From: Sapria himalayana
Taxonomy: Eukaryota > Streptophyta > Magnoliopsida > Malpighiales > Rafflesiaceae
Assembly (NCBI GenBank): GCA_029783825.1
Contig: JAREIK010012134.1
Coordinates: 92,227 to 156,226, forward strand
Direction: 5' to 3'
Length of the DNA stretch: 64,000 bases
Shown here: positions 1 to 12,645 of the stretch, piece after piece
How positions within the stretch are numbered: position 1 is the first letter of the stretch
How the letters are laid out: every line of letters starts with the position of its first letter
The notes under the pieces: model-generated
What the model was told of the DNA's origin: nothing
The model's input: only the letters and a program-made list of their open reading frames with translations
Database searches by the model: none
Translations under genes and position numbers: made by a program

Positions 1-50
1 CCTTTTCTCTCTCTCCCTCTCTCTCTCTCTCTCCCTCCCCTCCGTCAAAC
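1..50. repeat. CT-rich low-complexity leader
   Basis: A polypyrimidine tract of CTCTCT/CCCTCC runs into sequence that matches 44600-44760 closely (shared words include TTTGCACCCTTTATCTAGTA). It is the end of the CT-rich leader that precedes the transposase gene in both elements A and C. Confidence 0.6.
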
Positions 51-304
51 ATTAAATGTATTTTTTTTGCTTTCATTTCTTGTACATTATTGTACTTTGC
101 ACCCTTTATCTAGTATAACTGTGTTATCTTTTAATCTTTATCGTGCTACAAATTACATTATCTATTAATGTAGATTGTGCAAATGCCTTGCCTCTATATT
201 CACGATATTTAAGTTTTAAATATTCATCTGTAAGTAATTTTATTTTATTCTTTATATATTTTGAAGTAATAAAATGATATTATTTATATTAATGACTGGG
301 CATT

Positions 305-3300
305 AATTTATGTGAATAAAATATGGCAAAATGAGCTCAGATCGTCAGTGGATGTACAAAGGGTTATTAATGGATTTTTGAATAGATATTTTTTGATTGG
401 GCTTGAAACTTTCATCAATTTTGCATGTAGTCAATCGAGATTGAAGGATGGAGAAAAATTTAAGTGTCTATGTAATCATCGAAAGTATCAGAATATCCCT
501 TTTTGTGATGCAAACACTATAAGATATCATTTGGTAAAATATGGTTTTGTGCCAAATTATTTTGTTTGGATTTATCATGGGGAAAGTACAAAGACTGAAT
601 ATTGACCAAAATGAGGGTATTGAATCGTTTGCTTGTGGTGAAGAATCATCAAACACATACCATAGAATGATCATGGAAGCTGCTGGTCCTGACTTCAATA
701 TGGATTACATGGATGAACTACCTAATCCTGAAGCTCAGAAATTTTATGAAATGCTTAAAGCTGCAGATAAAAAGTTGTGGCCTAGTTGTAAAACACATTC
801 GCAATTGTCACTTTTGGTTCGACTAATAAGCATTAAGTCAGAAAATTATATGTCTGAGAAATTATTTGATCAGGTGACAAAACTGATGAAGGAGATTGTT
901 CCGGATAATAATTTGATCACTAACAACTTTTACAACACTAAGAAGTTACTACGAGGAATGAGTCTACCTATGGAAAAAATTGATTGTTGTTTAAATGGAT
1001 GCATGTTATATTAGGGCGGTGATAGTGATTTAATTAGCTCTAAGTTTTGTAACCAACATCGATTTAGGAAGGCGCCTCATGCTATAGAAATGCGAAAAAA
1101 ATTGAAAGTTCTCTTTAAAAAGATGTATTATTTTTCATTAATTTCTCTATTACAAAGACTATATGCATCAAATAGTAAAGAAAATGATATGAGGTGGCAT
1201 TCTCAGCATGAGGTTGAAGAATGGGTAATGCGTCATCCATCCGATTCACCTACTTGGAAGCATTTTAAATATATACATCAAGATTTTGCGGCAGAAAGTC
1301 GAAATGTGAGATTGGGTCTCTACACTGATGGATTTCAGCCATTTGGGTAATCTGGACAATAATATTCAATATTGCCAGTGATAGTGATGCCTTATAACTT
1401 GTCTCTGTTGTTGTGTATGAAGGAGCAATATATGGTTTTGTCAATATTACTTCCATTATTATTTTCCCACAGCCTCTTATTGCAGAGTTAATTTTTTTAT
1501 AGGATGTTGGCGTGAATATATATAATATCTCAAAAAAGTAAAATTTCATTATGCAGGCAGCCCTTATGTGGACGGTATGTGACTTTCCTACATATTCAAT
1601 ATTGTCTGGCTGGAGTACTATAGAATGATTCGCATCCCAATATTGCATGACAAATTGTGATGCATTTACCCATAAATTTAGTGGTAACCAGTCATGGTTT
1701 GATAACCATCGTAACTTTCTACCTATGAATCAATCATTTCGAAGAAATAGAACTGCATTTAGAAGAAATTAAATTGTGATGACAGTTGCACCAGCTATTC
1801 GTTCAGGGGATGATAGTATTACAAAGATTCATAGTTTAGGTTAGAAGAAGGTAACTGAAAAAGATGCTACTGGAATTAATGGACCAATAGGCAAATTATT
1901 TGGCTAGAGGAAACGTAGTATATTTTGGGAATTACCCTATTGGAATTCCAATTTAATTCATCATAACTTAGATATAATGCATATTGAAAAAAATGTTTTT
2001 GACAATCTTTTCAACACTATCCTTAATGTAGATGGAAAAACATAAGACACTTTAAAATAAAGACAAGAGCTGAATGATTACTGTCGGCGGCCTGAATTGA
2101 AGATGAATGAAGAAATGGGAAAATTCCCTAAAGCTTGCTACACACATGATAAGAAGGCAAGACAGATATTGTGTGAATGGGTTAAAATTTGAAATTCCTT
2201 GATGGATATGTGTCAAATATGGGTAGATGCATGGATATGAAGAATCTTAAGTTATTTGGAATGAAAAGTCATGATTTTCATGTATTTATGCAGAGTTTAA
2301 TACCAATTGCATTCCATGAATTACTTCCACAAAGTATTTGGAAGGTCCATATAGAACTAAGTTTGTTTTTCAAAAAGCTAACTGCAACCACAATCAAAAT
2401 AGATGTACATGGTGAGGTTGGAGAATGACATTCCACTTATTATTTGTAAGCTAGAATGGATATTCCCACCGAGTTTTTTTTAATTCAATGGAGCATTTGC
2501 CGGTCCATTTGGCATATGAAGAAAGGATTGCAGGGCCAGTACAATTCAGCTGGATGTATCCTTTTGAGAGATAAATACATATAATTTTTCGTGTTTTATT
2601 ATTTCATACTTTAAGTAATATTGTAATTTAATCAAATTGAAACCTAACATTATGGTTGTAGGTATCTTAGTAAGTTGAAATTGAATGTTAGAAATAAGGC
2701 AAAAGTTGAAGGTTCAATTTGCAATGCATATTTAGTAGAAGAAACATCATCATTTTGTTCTTATTATTTTGATGATCATGTCAATACAAAGAATAGAAAT
2801 GTGCCACGGAATTATGAAGGTCATGTGATGGAAGAAGATGATTATGTGGACAAACTATCAATCTTCAAGCACCCTGGAAGAGTATTTGGAATAGCAATGA
2901 GAAGTTGTATGACAGATGAAGAGTACAAAGCAACCAGGAGCTATGTTTTACTTAATTGTGAAGATTTTGCACCATACATTGAGTATGTATACACAAAATG
3001 GTTGCATGTTTAATCTTAGTTTAATTTTATCTTTAATAGGAATTATTAAAAATTGATATACATTTTTTTTCTCTTTTTATATTTGTGCAGTATTTATGTT
3101 GAGCAGTTAAAATATAGGTAACCAGCAATTTCCAGCAATGATGTCAATTATTTTCTAGAAAATGAATTTGCAAATTGGTTCAAAAATTATGTGAGAATTA
3201 TTAAGTTTTAAATTTTGAATTATTTAATTTATTATTATATTTTATTTGTTAATATCAATTTTTTTAATTAATGTCACAAGTAATTGATCATTAAAATGGA

Positions 3301-4011
3301 GATTCAAATATTTTTATTCAAGATATAAGTAAAGGCCCGTTTTGATATGTGACAACCTATCCTGAGTATTTTGTTAATGTATATAAATTTCACACAATTG
3401 GGCACGGTTCTTCTAAAATATTAATGAATAGTGGTGTATGCATTAAAAGTGCATGATATAGTGCAGATGAGATTGATTATTATGGTCAACTCAATGAAGT
3501 TATTTAGTTGGAATATCTTGGACACGAAAATAATAGGATTGTATTATTTAAGTGCAAGTGGTTTGATCCTACACAAAATGTGGGCACAAAGATTAATTCG
3601 GATTATAAGCTAGTGGATGTTAACCATAAACACAGATATAATCGAAATGAGCCTTTTATTATGGCAGTTAAAGCCCCTCAGGTATATTATTGTACATATC
3701 CGGGTTTATCTCGTGAAAAAAGATATTGGTGGGCGATTTGCATGATCAAAGCACGATAAAAATTTGAAGTATCATCATCATAACAAAGAAGTGCAGACGT
3801 AGAAATTACACCAGTATTCCAGGAAGATGACATAAATAATATTGAGCCTTTGAATGTAGATGAAGATCCAGAAAATTTATGTGACTCAAATGGTGGCACA
3901 ATAGAAATTGAAGATGATCAATTTCTATCTGAAGATGAGTTCGAACTTCTATCGGAATCTGACAAAATATTAGAAGACCCATTGGAGGATGATAGTGATG
4001 CTAATAATTAA
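305..4011 (+). pseudogene. TNP2-like CACTA transposase pseudogene (element A)
   Basis: This encoded the large CACTA transposase, which acts in the nucleus on element ends. Domains can be followed in order: a transposase-associated N-terminal region (CPCNHRKY-like zinc region decayed, YGFVPNYFVWIYHGE, 312-605); the TNP2/Transposase_21 core (KLWPSCKTHSQLSLLVRL, 750-1014; MRWHSQHEVEEWVMRHPSDS, 1190-1350; HNLDIMHIEKNVFDN near 1970); DUF4218 (MKSHDFHVFMQSLIPIAFHE to WMYPFER, about 2260-2570); and DUF4216 (VGTKINSDYKLVDVNHKHRY, about 3370-3760). An acidic tail ends at the TAA at 4009-4011. Former introns at about 2572-2662, 3015-3090 and 3190-3280 separate the parts; the first donor is mutated (GAGAGATAAAT against GAGAGGTAAAT in element C). 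Around 1440-1500 about 40 bp present in copy C are missing. In-frame stops and frameshifts are many. The start is approximate. Confidence 0.85.
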
Positions 4012-4127
4012 ATTGTTATAATTTTATCATAAATTTAAACTATCAAAGACATTTTATATTTTATTGAAATCTATCGGTGTGTCTTCTATCAAAGACAAAT
4101 AACTAGATAAAAAGACAAATAGTTAGT

Positions 4128-5958
4128 GACTAAAGGACGTGGTCGTGGTGGACTTGGACGTTGACACAGAAATGAACCGAATTCAACTAGTATGTTACAT
4201 AATGTTGCAGAATCAGTACCATTTCATAGCCACCATATCCTGACTTCAACATCAAATTCACCATCTCCATTTTTATCACCATCACCATCATTGAGACCTC
4301 TACTAACACCTTTATCAGATGTAAGCCCACCACCGATTGTGTTTCGTGCTGATACTTTTGATCCATCTCAATCTTCTAGACCACAAATTACGCAGATTGT
4401 TCCCCCATATACAATACCAACGATATTATCAAATGTTGTACCTTCCTATGAAGTCAGTGCAAAGTTAGCAATTGATATTGTGGATGAGAGGTAAAAAAAA
4501 TGTAAAAATGATTTGGAAAAAATTTTTTAATGTTACTGTCAGTGGTTTTTTTTATATTGTTATGATTTGCTTATTTTCTATGTTATTTATTTATTTATAC
4601 AGTTTTATTCCATCTCACAAGTATTCGACTATAATTACAAATGCTTTCAAGAAAATGGCTGATGCCAAAGCTTTCTCCTGGAAGAAAGTTTCTCAATCGA
4701 CAAAGGAGTCATATTTTAATGACTTTCAGCTAAAAATAACAAAATAAAAGAATTGAAACATAATTATCTAATTACTTAACTTTTATGTTGGTTATTATTC
4801 AAGCAGTAAATAATTATGTTCTTGTTGTAAACATAAATTCTTTTGTTATTTTTTTATAGAATCAGTGCACATGGCCACCCAAATTTGATGGAAAGATAAA
4901 GTCATTATGGAAGATCAAAATAGCTCAATGGTATTCTGATTTTGTTAATAAATTAAAGAAAATTAAAGAAATGCCTAATTTTATATCTGATTAAGATTGA
5001 CACGAGTGGCTTAATTATTGTGAGGAGCCAAATGTGAAGAAAAAATCAGATATTGCCTGCAAAAATCGACGAAGTGAGGTTGATGGACTAGGTACAGAAA
5101 TCTGTCGACACACTGGAGGTTCAAAGTCAAGCATCGAGCATGCTCGAGATTTGATACAAATTTAAAATTCTAAACATATCTATATTTTTTGGTTGTCCTA
5201 ATAGTCCAATAAATATAATATTTGCATGGTTTTAATAAATTTGTTAAATTTTTTTATAATTTGTTTTTTTATGAATTAATAAAAACATATTCTTAGGCTG
5301 GAGAATTGGATCGAGATCCAAATTTCTATGAGATTTTCACGAAGATGCATGTGAAGAAAGTGGATGGTCAATATGTTGACAACAAGTCTCAGATGATTGC
5401 TATAAGAAATTGTTATATTAATTAGACTTTATAAAACTACTATACATTATAAAAATTATTTTGAATGCACAATTTTTATTTTATTTTTTGTAAATCTAGA
5501 ATAGTTTTGTCTCCATTTTATCTCATGACTTAATGGAGGAATGTGTGATAGCTACTCATCAACAAGTTGAGGGTTCTATGAATCTTCAACCAATTAACTA
5601 TGATCCAATTTATTTGGAGATAATAGGAGATCGAAAGAAGTAGTGAGTGTATGGAATCGGCTCTAAGGGAGTGGCATTTTATTGTAGCAGTCGTGCTTCT
5701 AATTCATTTGTCTCAGCAATGGTGGATGAGGCGGTCAAACAACAAGCACAGGAAACAAATGAACTTATTGTGAATATGGAGACCGAATTGAAAAAGAAGG
5801 ATGAGCGGATAACTAATTTGATGGAAGAAATGCAAGAAATTAAAGAAATTAAAAAAAGTAATGCAACAGTAGATGTCCTATATGGAATCACAATTAGCGG
5901 CATTAGGCCATCAAATAGTATTCCAAGATCCACTGTGAATCCTCGTAGAAAAGGCTAG
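4128..5958 (+). pseudogene. TNPA-like (Ptta/En/Spm, Transposase_24 type) pseudogene (element A)
   Basis: This is the second CACTA gene, probably for the DNA-binding partner of the transposase. Pieces in order: a Ser/Pro-rich N-terminus (4192-4494); an exon reading FIPSHKYSTIITNAFKKMAD (4600-4740); an exon with NQCTWPPKFDGKIKSLWKIK and NRRSEVDGLGTEICRHTGGS (4860-5160); FYEIFTKMHVKKVDGQYVDN (5300-5410), the signature of the Ptta/En/Spm plant transposase family; and a Glu/Lys-rich coiled-coil C-terminus (NMETELKKKDERITNLMEEM) ending at TAG 5956-5958. AT-rich stretches between pieces look like former introns. The expected ATG near 4128 is mutated when compared with 48746 in element C, and stops interrupt several exons. 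I infer DNA binding from the family, not from the sequence. Confidence 0.8.
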
Positions 5959-6483
5959 CATTCCATACAAATTATGAGGATGATTGAGTATGAGAATTAT
6001 TTCTGAACTGTTATTTATTTTTGTCTATGTGTAGTAAATAATTATGATATTTTGTTGCAAGTTTCAATTTTTTTATTCTGGTTTTGTTCTTCGCTTTTTT
6101 GACTAACCAAATTATGAATCTATGTAGGATACATTATGTGAGAGAAAAGAAAAAATTTTGATTCAAAGCATTCAGACGTTTCCACGGTCCTTCTAATGCA
6201 TGGGTCCCATATTTACCAATTTCAGCTTTATCAAAAGAAGGGCTAGCTTATCTTTTCTTTATTTTTCTAAAAATATTATATTTTTGCATTCTCTTTATCT
6301 CTAAACATAATTGCTGGACATCTTTTGAATTTTTGGTGAAGCTGTATGAGAATAAACTTTAATTTTTGTTTGTTCATGTCTAAAATATCTGTTTTTATAT
6401 ATCTGTGAATATGTTTTTGAGTCTCTTAAAAAATTTGAGTAGAGTTTTAATATATTATAGGTATGTAAAAGCCTATAATCAAA
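5959..6483. other. AT-rich 3' flank and head of the 3' unit (element A)
   Basis: This is non-coding. It contains words such as TAATTGCTGGACATCTTTTG and GAGTTTTAATATATTATAGG that recur at 51.5-51.69, 52.75-52.89 and 56.62-56.76 kb ahead of each trinucleotide array in element C. It therefore marks the start of the repeated 3' unit. Confidence 0.55.
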
Positions 6484-6960
6484 AGTGGCACCAGCAGAAG
6501 AGATGACAGCGATGGCTGTGACAGCAGTGGAAAAGGCAGCGGCTAAGGGGAAATCAGCGGTAGATGCGGCAACTGTGGCAAAAGGGGCAGCAGGGGCAGA
6601 AGAGGCAACGGCGGCGGTAGTGGCACCAGCTGTAGCAGCGGCTGCAACAGTAGCAGTGAAGGTGGCAAGGGCGACAGCGGCAGCACCAGCTACTATGGCA
6701 GTAGTAGTGGCAGCACCAACAACTGCAGCAGCGGTAGCGGCAGTAGCAGCGAAAGCACCGGTAGTGGCAGCAGCAACAGCAGTGGGAGTAGTGCCAGCGG
6801 GAGCGGCATCGACAGTCGTAGTGGTAGTGGCCGCAGCACGTGGCAGCATCGGTAGGATCAGCAGCGGCATCATCGGTAGGAGCGGCAGTGGTAGCGGGAG
6901 TAGCAACGGTAGCAGGAGCAGCAGTGGTAGCGGGAGCAACAGGAATGGCAACATATGTGG
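6484..6960 (+). repeat. GC-rich imperfect GCA/GTA/GGC trinucleotide array (element A)
   Basis: About 475 bp are built almost only of GGC, GCA, GCG, GTA and GTG steps, with motifs such as GTGGCAGCAGCAACAGCAGT. It is an island of high GC in a sequence that is otherwise mostly A and T. Any frame that avoids stops gives Ala/Val or Gly/Ser runs on both strands, as expected of a trinucleotide repeat, so I do not call a protein. Related arrays lie at the same relative place three times in element C. Confidence 0.85.
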
Positions 6961-7145
6961 TATATACGTACGTATATAGTCAGTATATATGTACATATAA
7001 TACTACAGTATTTTATATACATATATACTGAGTATATATATGTACTCAATATATATGTACGCATAATACGGTAGTATATAGTAATATATACTACAGTAAT
7101 AACTATACGAGTGAAATGCTAGTATATATGTACATATTTACTCCA
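6961..7145. repeat. TATATGTACATATA palindromic array (element A)
   Basis: Short palindromes of the form TATATGTACATATA and ACTGAGTATATATGTACT recur irregularly. The same type of array follows every trinucleotide array in element C and lies twice near the 3' end of B. Confidence 0.75.
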
Positions 7146-7430
7146 GCAATATATATTTATCAAAACATAGTAATTTTTTATTTATTTTGTTTTGATTTGG
7201 TGGTTTAAATTTCTTACATATATGGTACTGCATTGTTTTCCATACAAAGCTTGTATAAGTGAACACATATTTCAACAAACATGAAGCACCGTGACTCGGA
7301 TAGCATTTTCGCAGCGAAAAGTTGGTGATCGGAGGAGAAGTAGGAGAGAAAGCAACATCAATGCATTGATAGATTATACTTTATGCACATTCGGTAGATA
7401 CATTGATTACTAAGATGTAATATAATTTTT
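7146..7430. other. Conserved block of the CACTA 3' unit, copy A
   Basis: This non-repetitive block (key words GGTGGTTTAAATTTCTTACA, GAAGCACCGTGACTCGGATA, GGAGAGAAAGCAACATCAAT, GCATTGATAGATTATACTTT) occurs six times in the window: here, 26.40-26.66, 27.73-28.03, 52.33-52.59, 56.22-56.50 and 57.47-57.73 kb. It is far less AT-rich than its surroundings. Its function is unknown. It could be a diverged terminal exon, a regulatory segment or a fragment of an older captured gene. Confidence 0.65.
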
Positions 7431-7826
7431 AATATTTTTTTGTTTTTGTTATCTAAAATATTGTATTAGAATAAGTTATTGAATGAATTTTTTTTTAATT
7501 TAAAATTTTCATTTATAGTTTATGTTTTTAGTAAATTTATATTACACATAGTTTCTATTTTTATTGAATGAATAACTTTATGCACATTCGGTAGACACAT
7601 TCGGTAGATGCATTGAAAGCAACATCATTTATAGTTTCTATTTTTTTAATTTAAAATTTATAATACATTTATAGTTTCTATTTTTATTTTAAAAAAGTTT
7701 CTGTTTTAATTTAATATTTTAAGATGTAATATACTTTATGTACATTCAACTGTAATTTTTATTTGTTCATGTCTATAATAACTATTTTTATATATCTGCG
7801 AATATGTTTATGTTTCTCCAAAAGTT
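7431..7826. other. AT-rich tail and truncated second 3' unit
   Basis: AT-rich non-coding DNA with a local duplication of GCACATTCGGTAGA-type words (about 7570-7610). From about 7740 the head of a second 3' unit begins (TTTGTTCATGTCTATAATAA) and ends abruptly at the GATA array. Confidence 0.55.
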
Positions 7827-10800
7827 TGATAGACATATAGACAAAAAGATAGATAAATAGATAAAAATATAGATAACTAGATAGACAAATAGACACATTG
7901 ATAAATATATAATAGAGAATAGATAGATACACAGATAGATAGATAAATAAATAGATATATAGAAAGATAGATAGATAGAAAGATAGATAAAAGAAAGGTA
8001 GACAGATAGACAAATAGGAATATATACAGATATATAGATAGACATATATACATAAATATAGATATACTGATATATAGACTTGTAATTAGATATATAAATA
8101 TATAGACAAATAGTAAAATACATAAAAAATATTGATAGATTTAAAGATATACATATAGAACGATAGACAAATAGATATATAGACAAAAAGATAGATAGAT
8201 AGTTGGACAGACAGATAGATTATTAAATAGAGAGATAAATAATAGATAGATAGATATTTAGAATATATAGATAGACAGATCTACAAAATGATAGATAAAC
8301 ATATAGATAGAGAGACACATAGATAGATATATAATATAGAGATAGACAAATAAAAAGATAAAGAGAAAGATAGATAAATAGACAGTTAACAGGTAGACAG
8401 ATTAATAGATAAATAGACAAATAAAGAGATATACAGATATATAGATAGACAAATATACATATTTATAGAAATATAGTTAGAGAGGCTGATTGATAGATAA
8501 ATCGATATATAAATAGGTAGACAGATAGATAGATAGATAGACATATAGACTAATAGATATATTGAAATATAGATAGATAGATATACAGAAAGATATATAG
8601 ATAGATATTCAGATAGATCGATAGAAAGATATAAAAATAGACTGTTAGATAGATAGACATATAGGCAAATAGATAGATAGAAAGATAAGATATTGAGAGA
8701 TTGAGAGAGAGAGAGAGATAGTTTGATAGACAGATAGATAGTTAGACAAATATATAGATATATATATATATATATATATAGAAAGATAGACAAATAAATA
8801 GATAGACATAAATCTTGATATTCAGATAGATATATAAATAGATAGCAGATAGACTGAAATTCAGATATTTGCATATATACAAAGATAAATAGATAGATAG
8901 ATAGATAGATAGATAGAAATTGAAATCGATAGATTGCTAGTTAATAGATAGATAAATGACAAATATTTAGTTATATATAATGAAACATACACAAATAGAT
9001 AGATAGATAGATAGACAAATAGATAGACACAAAGATATACAAATAAATAGAAAGGTAGATAGACAGATAAACAGATAGATAGATAATTAAATTGATAGAT
9101 AGATAAATATATAGTATATATAGATAGATAGTTAGATAGATATATACATATGAAGATAAATATATAAATAAAAAGAAAGACTAATAGATAGATAAATAGT
9201 TAGACAAATAGACAAATAGGAAAATAGGCAAATAGACAGATAGAAAGATGGACAGATAGACACATATGTAGAAAGATAGATAGATAGTTAGTTAGATAGA
9301 TAGATAGAAATATATATAGATAGATAGATAGAGACATAGATAGATAGACAGATAGAGTTATTGACATATACATAGATAGACAGTTTGATAGATATTTAAA
9401 AAGATAGAAAGATAGACATATAGATAGATAGATAGATAGATATAAAAATAAAAAATAGATAGATAGATAAAAGACCGATAGATAGAAATAGATATACAAA
9501 GATAAATAGATAGAAAATAAATAGATAGATAGATTACAAATCTATAGATATAAAGACAGATTGCCAGATAAATAAATAGATACATATATAGATAGAAAGA
9601 TATACATATAAACATATATACATATAGAAAGATAGACAAATAGATAGTTACAAAGAATCAAAAATACACAAATAGACATATAGTTAGATAGATAGATAGA
9701 AGATACATGAATAAGTATATAGATAGAGAGATAGATACAAAGTTAGACATATAGATAGATAAATAGATAATAGAGAGAGATAGATAGATTGATAGAAATA
9801 TAAAAAGATACTTATATATATAAAAGACATAAAGACATATAGAGAAATAGAAAAATAGATAGACAAAAATATACATAGATAGACAGAAAGATTGATTTAT
9901 AGAAATATAAATAGACAGATTGATAGAAAAATAAATTTATAGTTAGACAAATAAATTTATAGATAGATAGAAATATAGATTGATAGACAGGTAGACAATG
10001 AGATAGATAGATAGATAGTGAGATAAATATAAAGATAGATAATAACATAGATAGGAAAAAATAGATTGACATATAGTTAGATAGACATATAGACAAATAG
10101 ATTGATAGATAGATAAATAGATAGATATTTTGATAAATAGATAGATAGATGAAATTTAAAAAATAGTTAGATAAACAAATATATAGATAGATAGATAATG
10201 AGATAGATTGATAGATAGTTATATAGTTAGATAAATAATCAGATAGATAGATAAATAGTAAAATAGTTAGATAGAAATATAGATAGATAGATATATAGAC
10301 AATTAGATAGAAAAATAAGTAAAATTATAGATAGATTGATAGATTGATTGATAGAAAGATAGATAAAAAGATAGATTGACAGAGAAATAAATAAATAGAC
10401 ATATAGACAGATAGCAATATATTCAGATAGACAGATCGAATGATAGATAGATACTTAGATATACTAGTAGTCATTTAGATAGATCAAAAGATAGAGAGAT
10501 TAATAGATATATAGATAAAAAATAGTTAGAAATATTGATAAATAGATTGCTAAAAATAAAGATAGATAGATAGATAGAAAGATTGATAGATAGATGGATA
10601 GACAGATTGATATATAAACATATAGATAGACAAATAGATAGAAAGAATGATTGATTAACAGATAGATAGATAGATAGACATATAGAGAGATACTTATAGT
10701 AAAACAGATAGACATATAGACAAAAAGTTAGAAAGATAGATGGATAGATAGATAGAAAGATAGATAGAAAGATAGATAGAAAGATAGATAGAAATATAGA

Positions 10801-12206
10801 TAGACAGATAGATAAATAGATAGATATATAGATAGTAGATAATTAGAGAGAGAGAAAAAGAAATAGATATATAAAAAGATAGACAGAAAGATATATAAAC
10901 AAATAGATAGGTATATAGAGAGGGAAAGATAGAGATCGATAAAGATAGATAGATAGAAAGATAGATAGATAGAAAGATAGATAGATAGACAGATAAATAG
11001 ATAGACATATTGTTAGATAGATAGATGGATAGATAGATAAAATGAAAATCAAATAGGTAGATAGACAAAAAGGTAGATAGACAGATAGATAGATAGACAT
11101 ATAGATAGATAGAAATATACAAAGATATGCAAATAGACACATAAACACATAGAAACATAGACACATAGTCACATAGATAGAAAATGTAGAGATAGAAAAA
11201 TAGACACATAGATAAATAGAAAATAGATAAAAAGATAAAAAGATAGATTTATAGATGTACAGATAGACAAATAGACAAATAACTCAATAGACATATTGAT
11301 ATAAATATAGATAGACAATTAGATAAGTATATATTTAGAAAGATTGACCGATAGATAGATAAGTATATAGTTATAAAGATTGAAAAATAGTTAGATATTT
11401 AGATACAAAATAGATAGATAGTCAGATATATGTAGACATAAAGATAGATACGTAGATACACAATACATATATAGAAAGAAAGATATATCGATAGATAGAA
11501 AGATAGATAGATAGACAGAAAGATATGTAGATAGATAGATAAATAGATCAATAGATATGTAGACAAATATATAGATACATAAATATATAAAAATAGATTT
11601 AGTAAGATAGATAGTTAGATAGATAGAAATAAAGATAGATGGATATAAATAGTTAGATAAATAAATAGATAAATAAATAGATAAATAAATAGATAAATAA
11701 ATAGAGAGATGTATACATAGAAAGATAAGAAAATAAACATATACACAAATAGACAAATAGACATATATATAGAAATAAATATAAAATATACATATATAAA
11801 TAGATATACATATAGATAGATACGTAAATATATATATAGAAATATAATTATATAGATAGATGGATAGATAGATTGATAGATATATAGGTAGGTAGATAGA
11901 TAGATAGATAGATAGACAAATACTTAGATTGACAGATAAATAGATAAACAAATATATAGTTTGATAGAAAAATAGATAGACAAATAGTTAGACAAATAGA
12001 CAGATAGATAAATAAATAGATACACATTTAGATCATATATATATACACAGATAGATAGATAGATATACAAATAAACAGATTGTAGATAGATCGATAAATT
12101 GATAGATAAACATATAAACAAATAGACAGACAGATAGACAAATAGACATATATATAGATTCAAAGATAGACAGATAGATAGATGGACATATACATAATAG
12201 ATATTT
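7827..12206 (+). repeat. Degenerate GATA/GACA tetranucleotide array, left
   Basis: About 4.4 kb of GATA repeats with interspersed GACA, GAAA, AAAT and TATA variants. It starts at the truncated end of element A and ends exactly at the CACTA terminus at 12207. The complementary strand is nearly free of stops because (TATC)n reads Tyr-Leu-Ser-Ile in all frames. No gene is supported. Confidence 0.95.
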
Positions 12207-12220
12207 CACTACAAGAAAAT
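12207..12220 (+). repeat. Left terminal inverted repeat of element B
   Basis: CACTACAAGAAAAT matches the conserved plant CACTA terminus and directly abuts the GATA array. Confidence 0.85.
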
Positions 12221-12645
12221 ATCAATTTAGCTAGGGAAATTTAGCTAAGGATCTATCACTAGCTAAATAGCGAGGGATTAACTAGGGAATAGAAAAGGAT
12301 TTTTGATTTTACATTCAAATAAATACTAGCGACATATTAATGATAGATTAGCGATGGATTAATGTTGGATTAGTGACGTAATGTCTAAGTAAAAATTTTT
12401 CATCGCTGATATTTTTGTAAATTTTGTGCAAAAAAAATAGTAAAATTAGCGACAAATTAGCAACAGAATTTCCCTACCTAATTATATCGAGATAAATTCT
12501 ATTGCTAATATTTCATAAATTTCCACACAATGAAAACTAGGAATTTAGCGATGGATTTAGTGATGGATTTTCCCTAGCTAATTATATCAAGAAAATTATT
12601 TACCGAATTTTTCTAGCTAATTATATTGAGATAAATTCTATAATT
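12221..12645. repeat. Left subterminal repeats of element B
   Basis: Repeated words such as TTAGCTAGGGAAA, TTAGCGATGGATTTAG and TTTCCCTAGCTAATTATAT occur in direct and inverted order. In CACTA elements such subterminal repeats bind the element-encoded TNPA-type protein. Similar words occur inside the right end of B (28180-28605) and of C (57905-58350). Confidence 0.7.

Larger units (their letters stand above)
1..7826 (+). mobile_element. CACTA (En/Spm) element A, left end outside window, right end truncated
   Basis: This is the 3' part of a class II CACTA transposon. It holds a decayed TNP2-like transposase followed by a decayed TNPA-like gene on the same strand, the usual CACTA gene order. 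Downstream come a GC-rich trinucleotide array, a palindromic AT array and a conserved block, all found again in element C at 51.5-57.9 kb. A second copy of the 3' unit starts near 7740 and stops at about 7826, where GATA repeats begin, so the true right terminus is missing. No terminal CACTA motif is visible on either side. Stops and frameshifts occur throughout, so the element could not supply its own transposase. Confidence 0.85.

Noticed and set aside
305..4011. An active autonomous CACTA transposase
   Set aside because: Both copies (A and C) have many stops and frameshifts, and neither has two complete ends.
6301..6996. Ala/Val/Thr and Leu/Pro-rich ORFs over the trinucleotide array of element A, on both strands
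   Set aside because: A trinucleotide repeat without stop triplets stays open on both strands. There is no conserved frame among the four arrays.
7827..12206. CRISPR-like array from regularly spaced repeats
   Set aside because: The repeats are tetranucleotides with no unique spacers, and the context is a plant genome.
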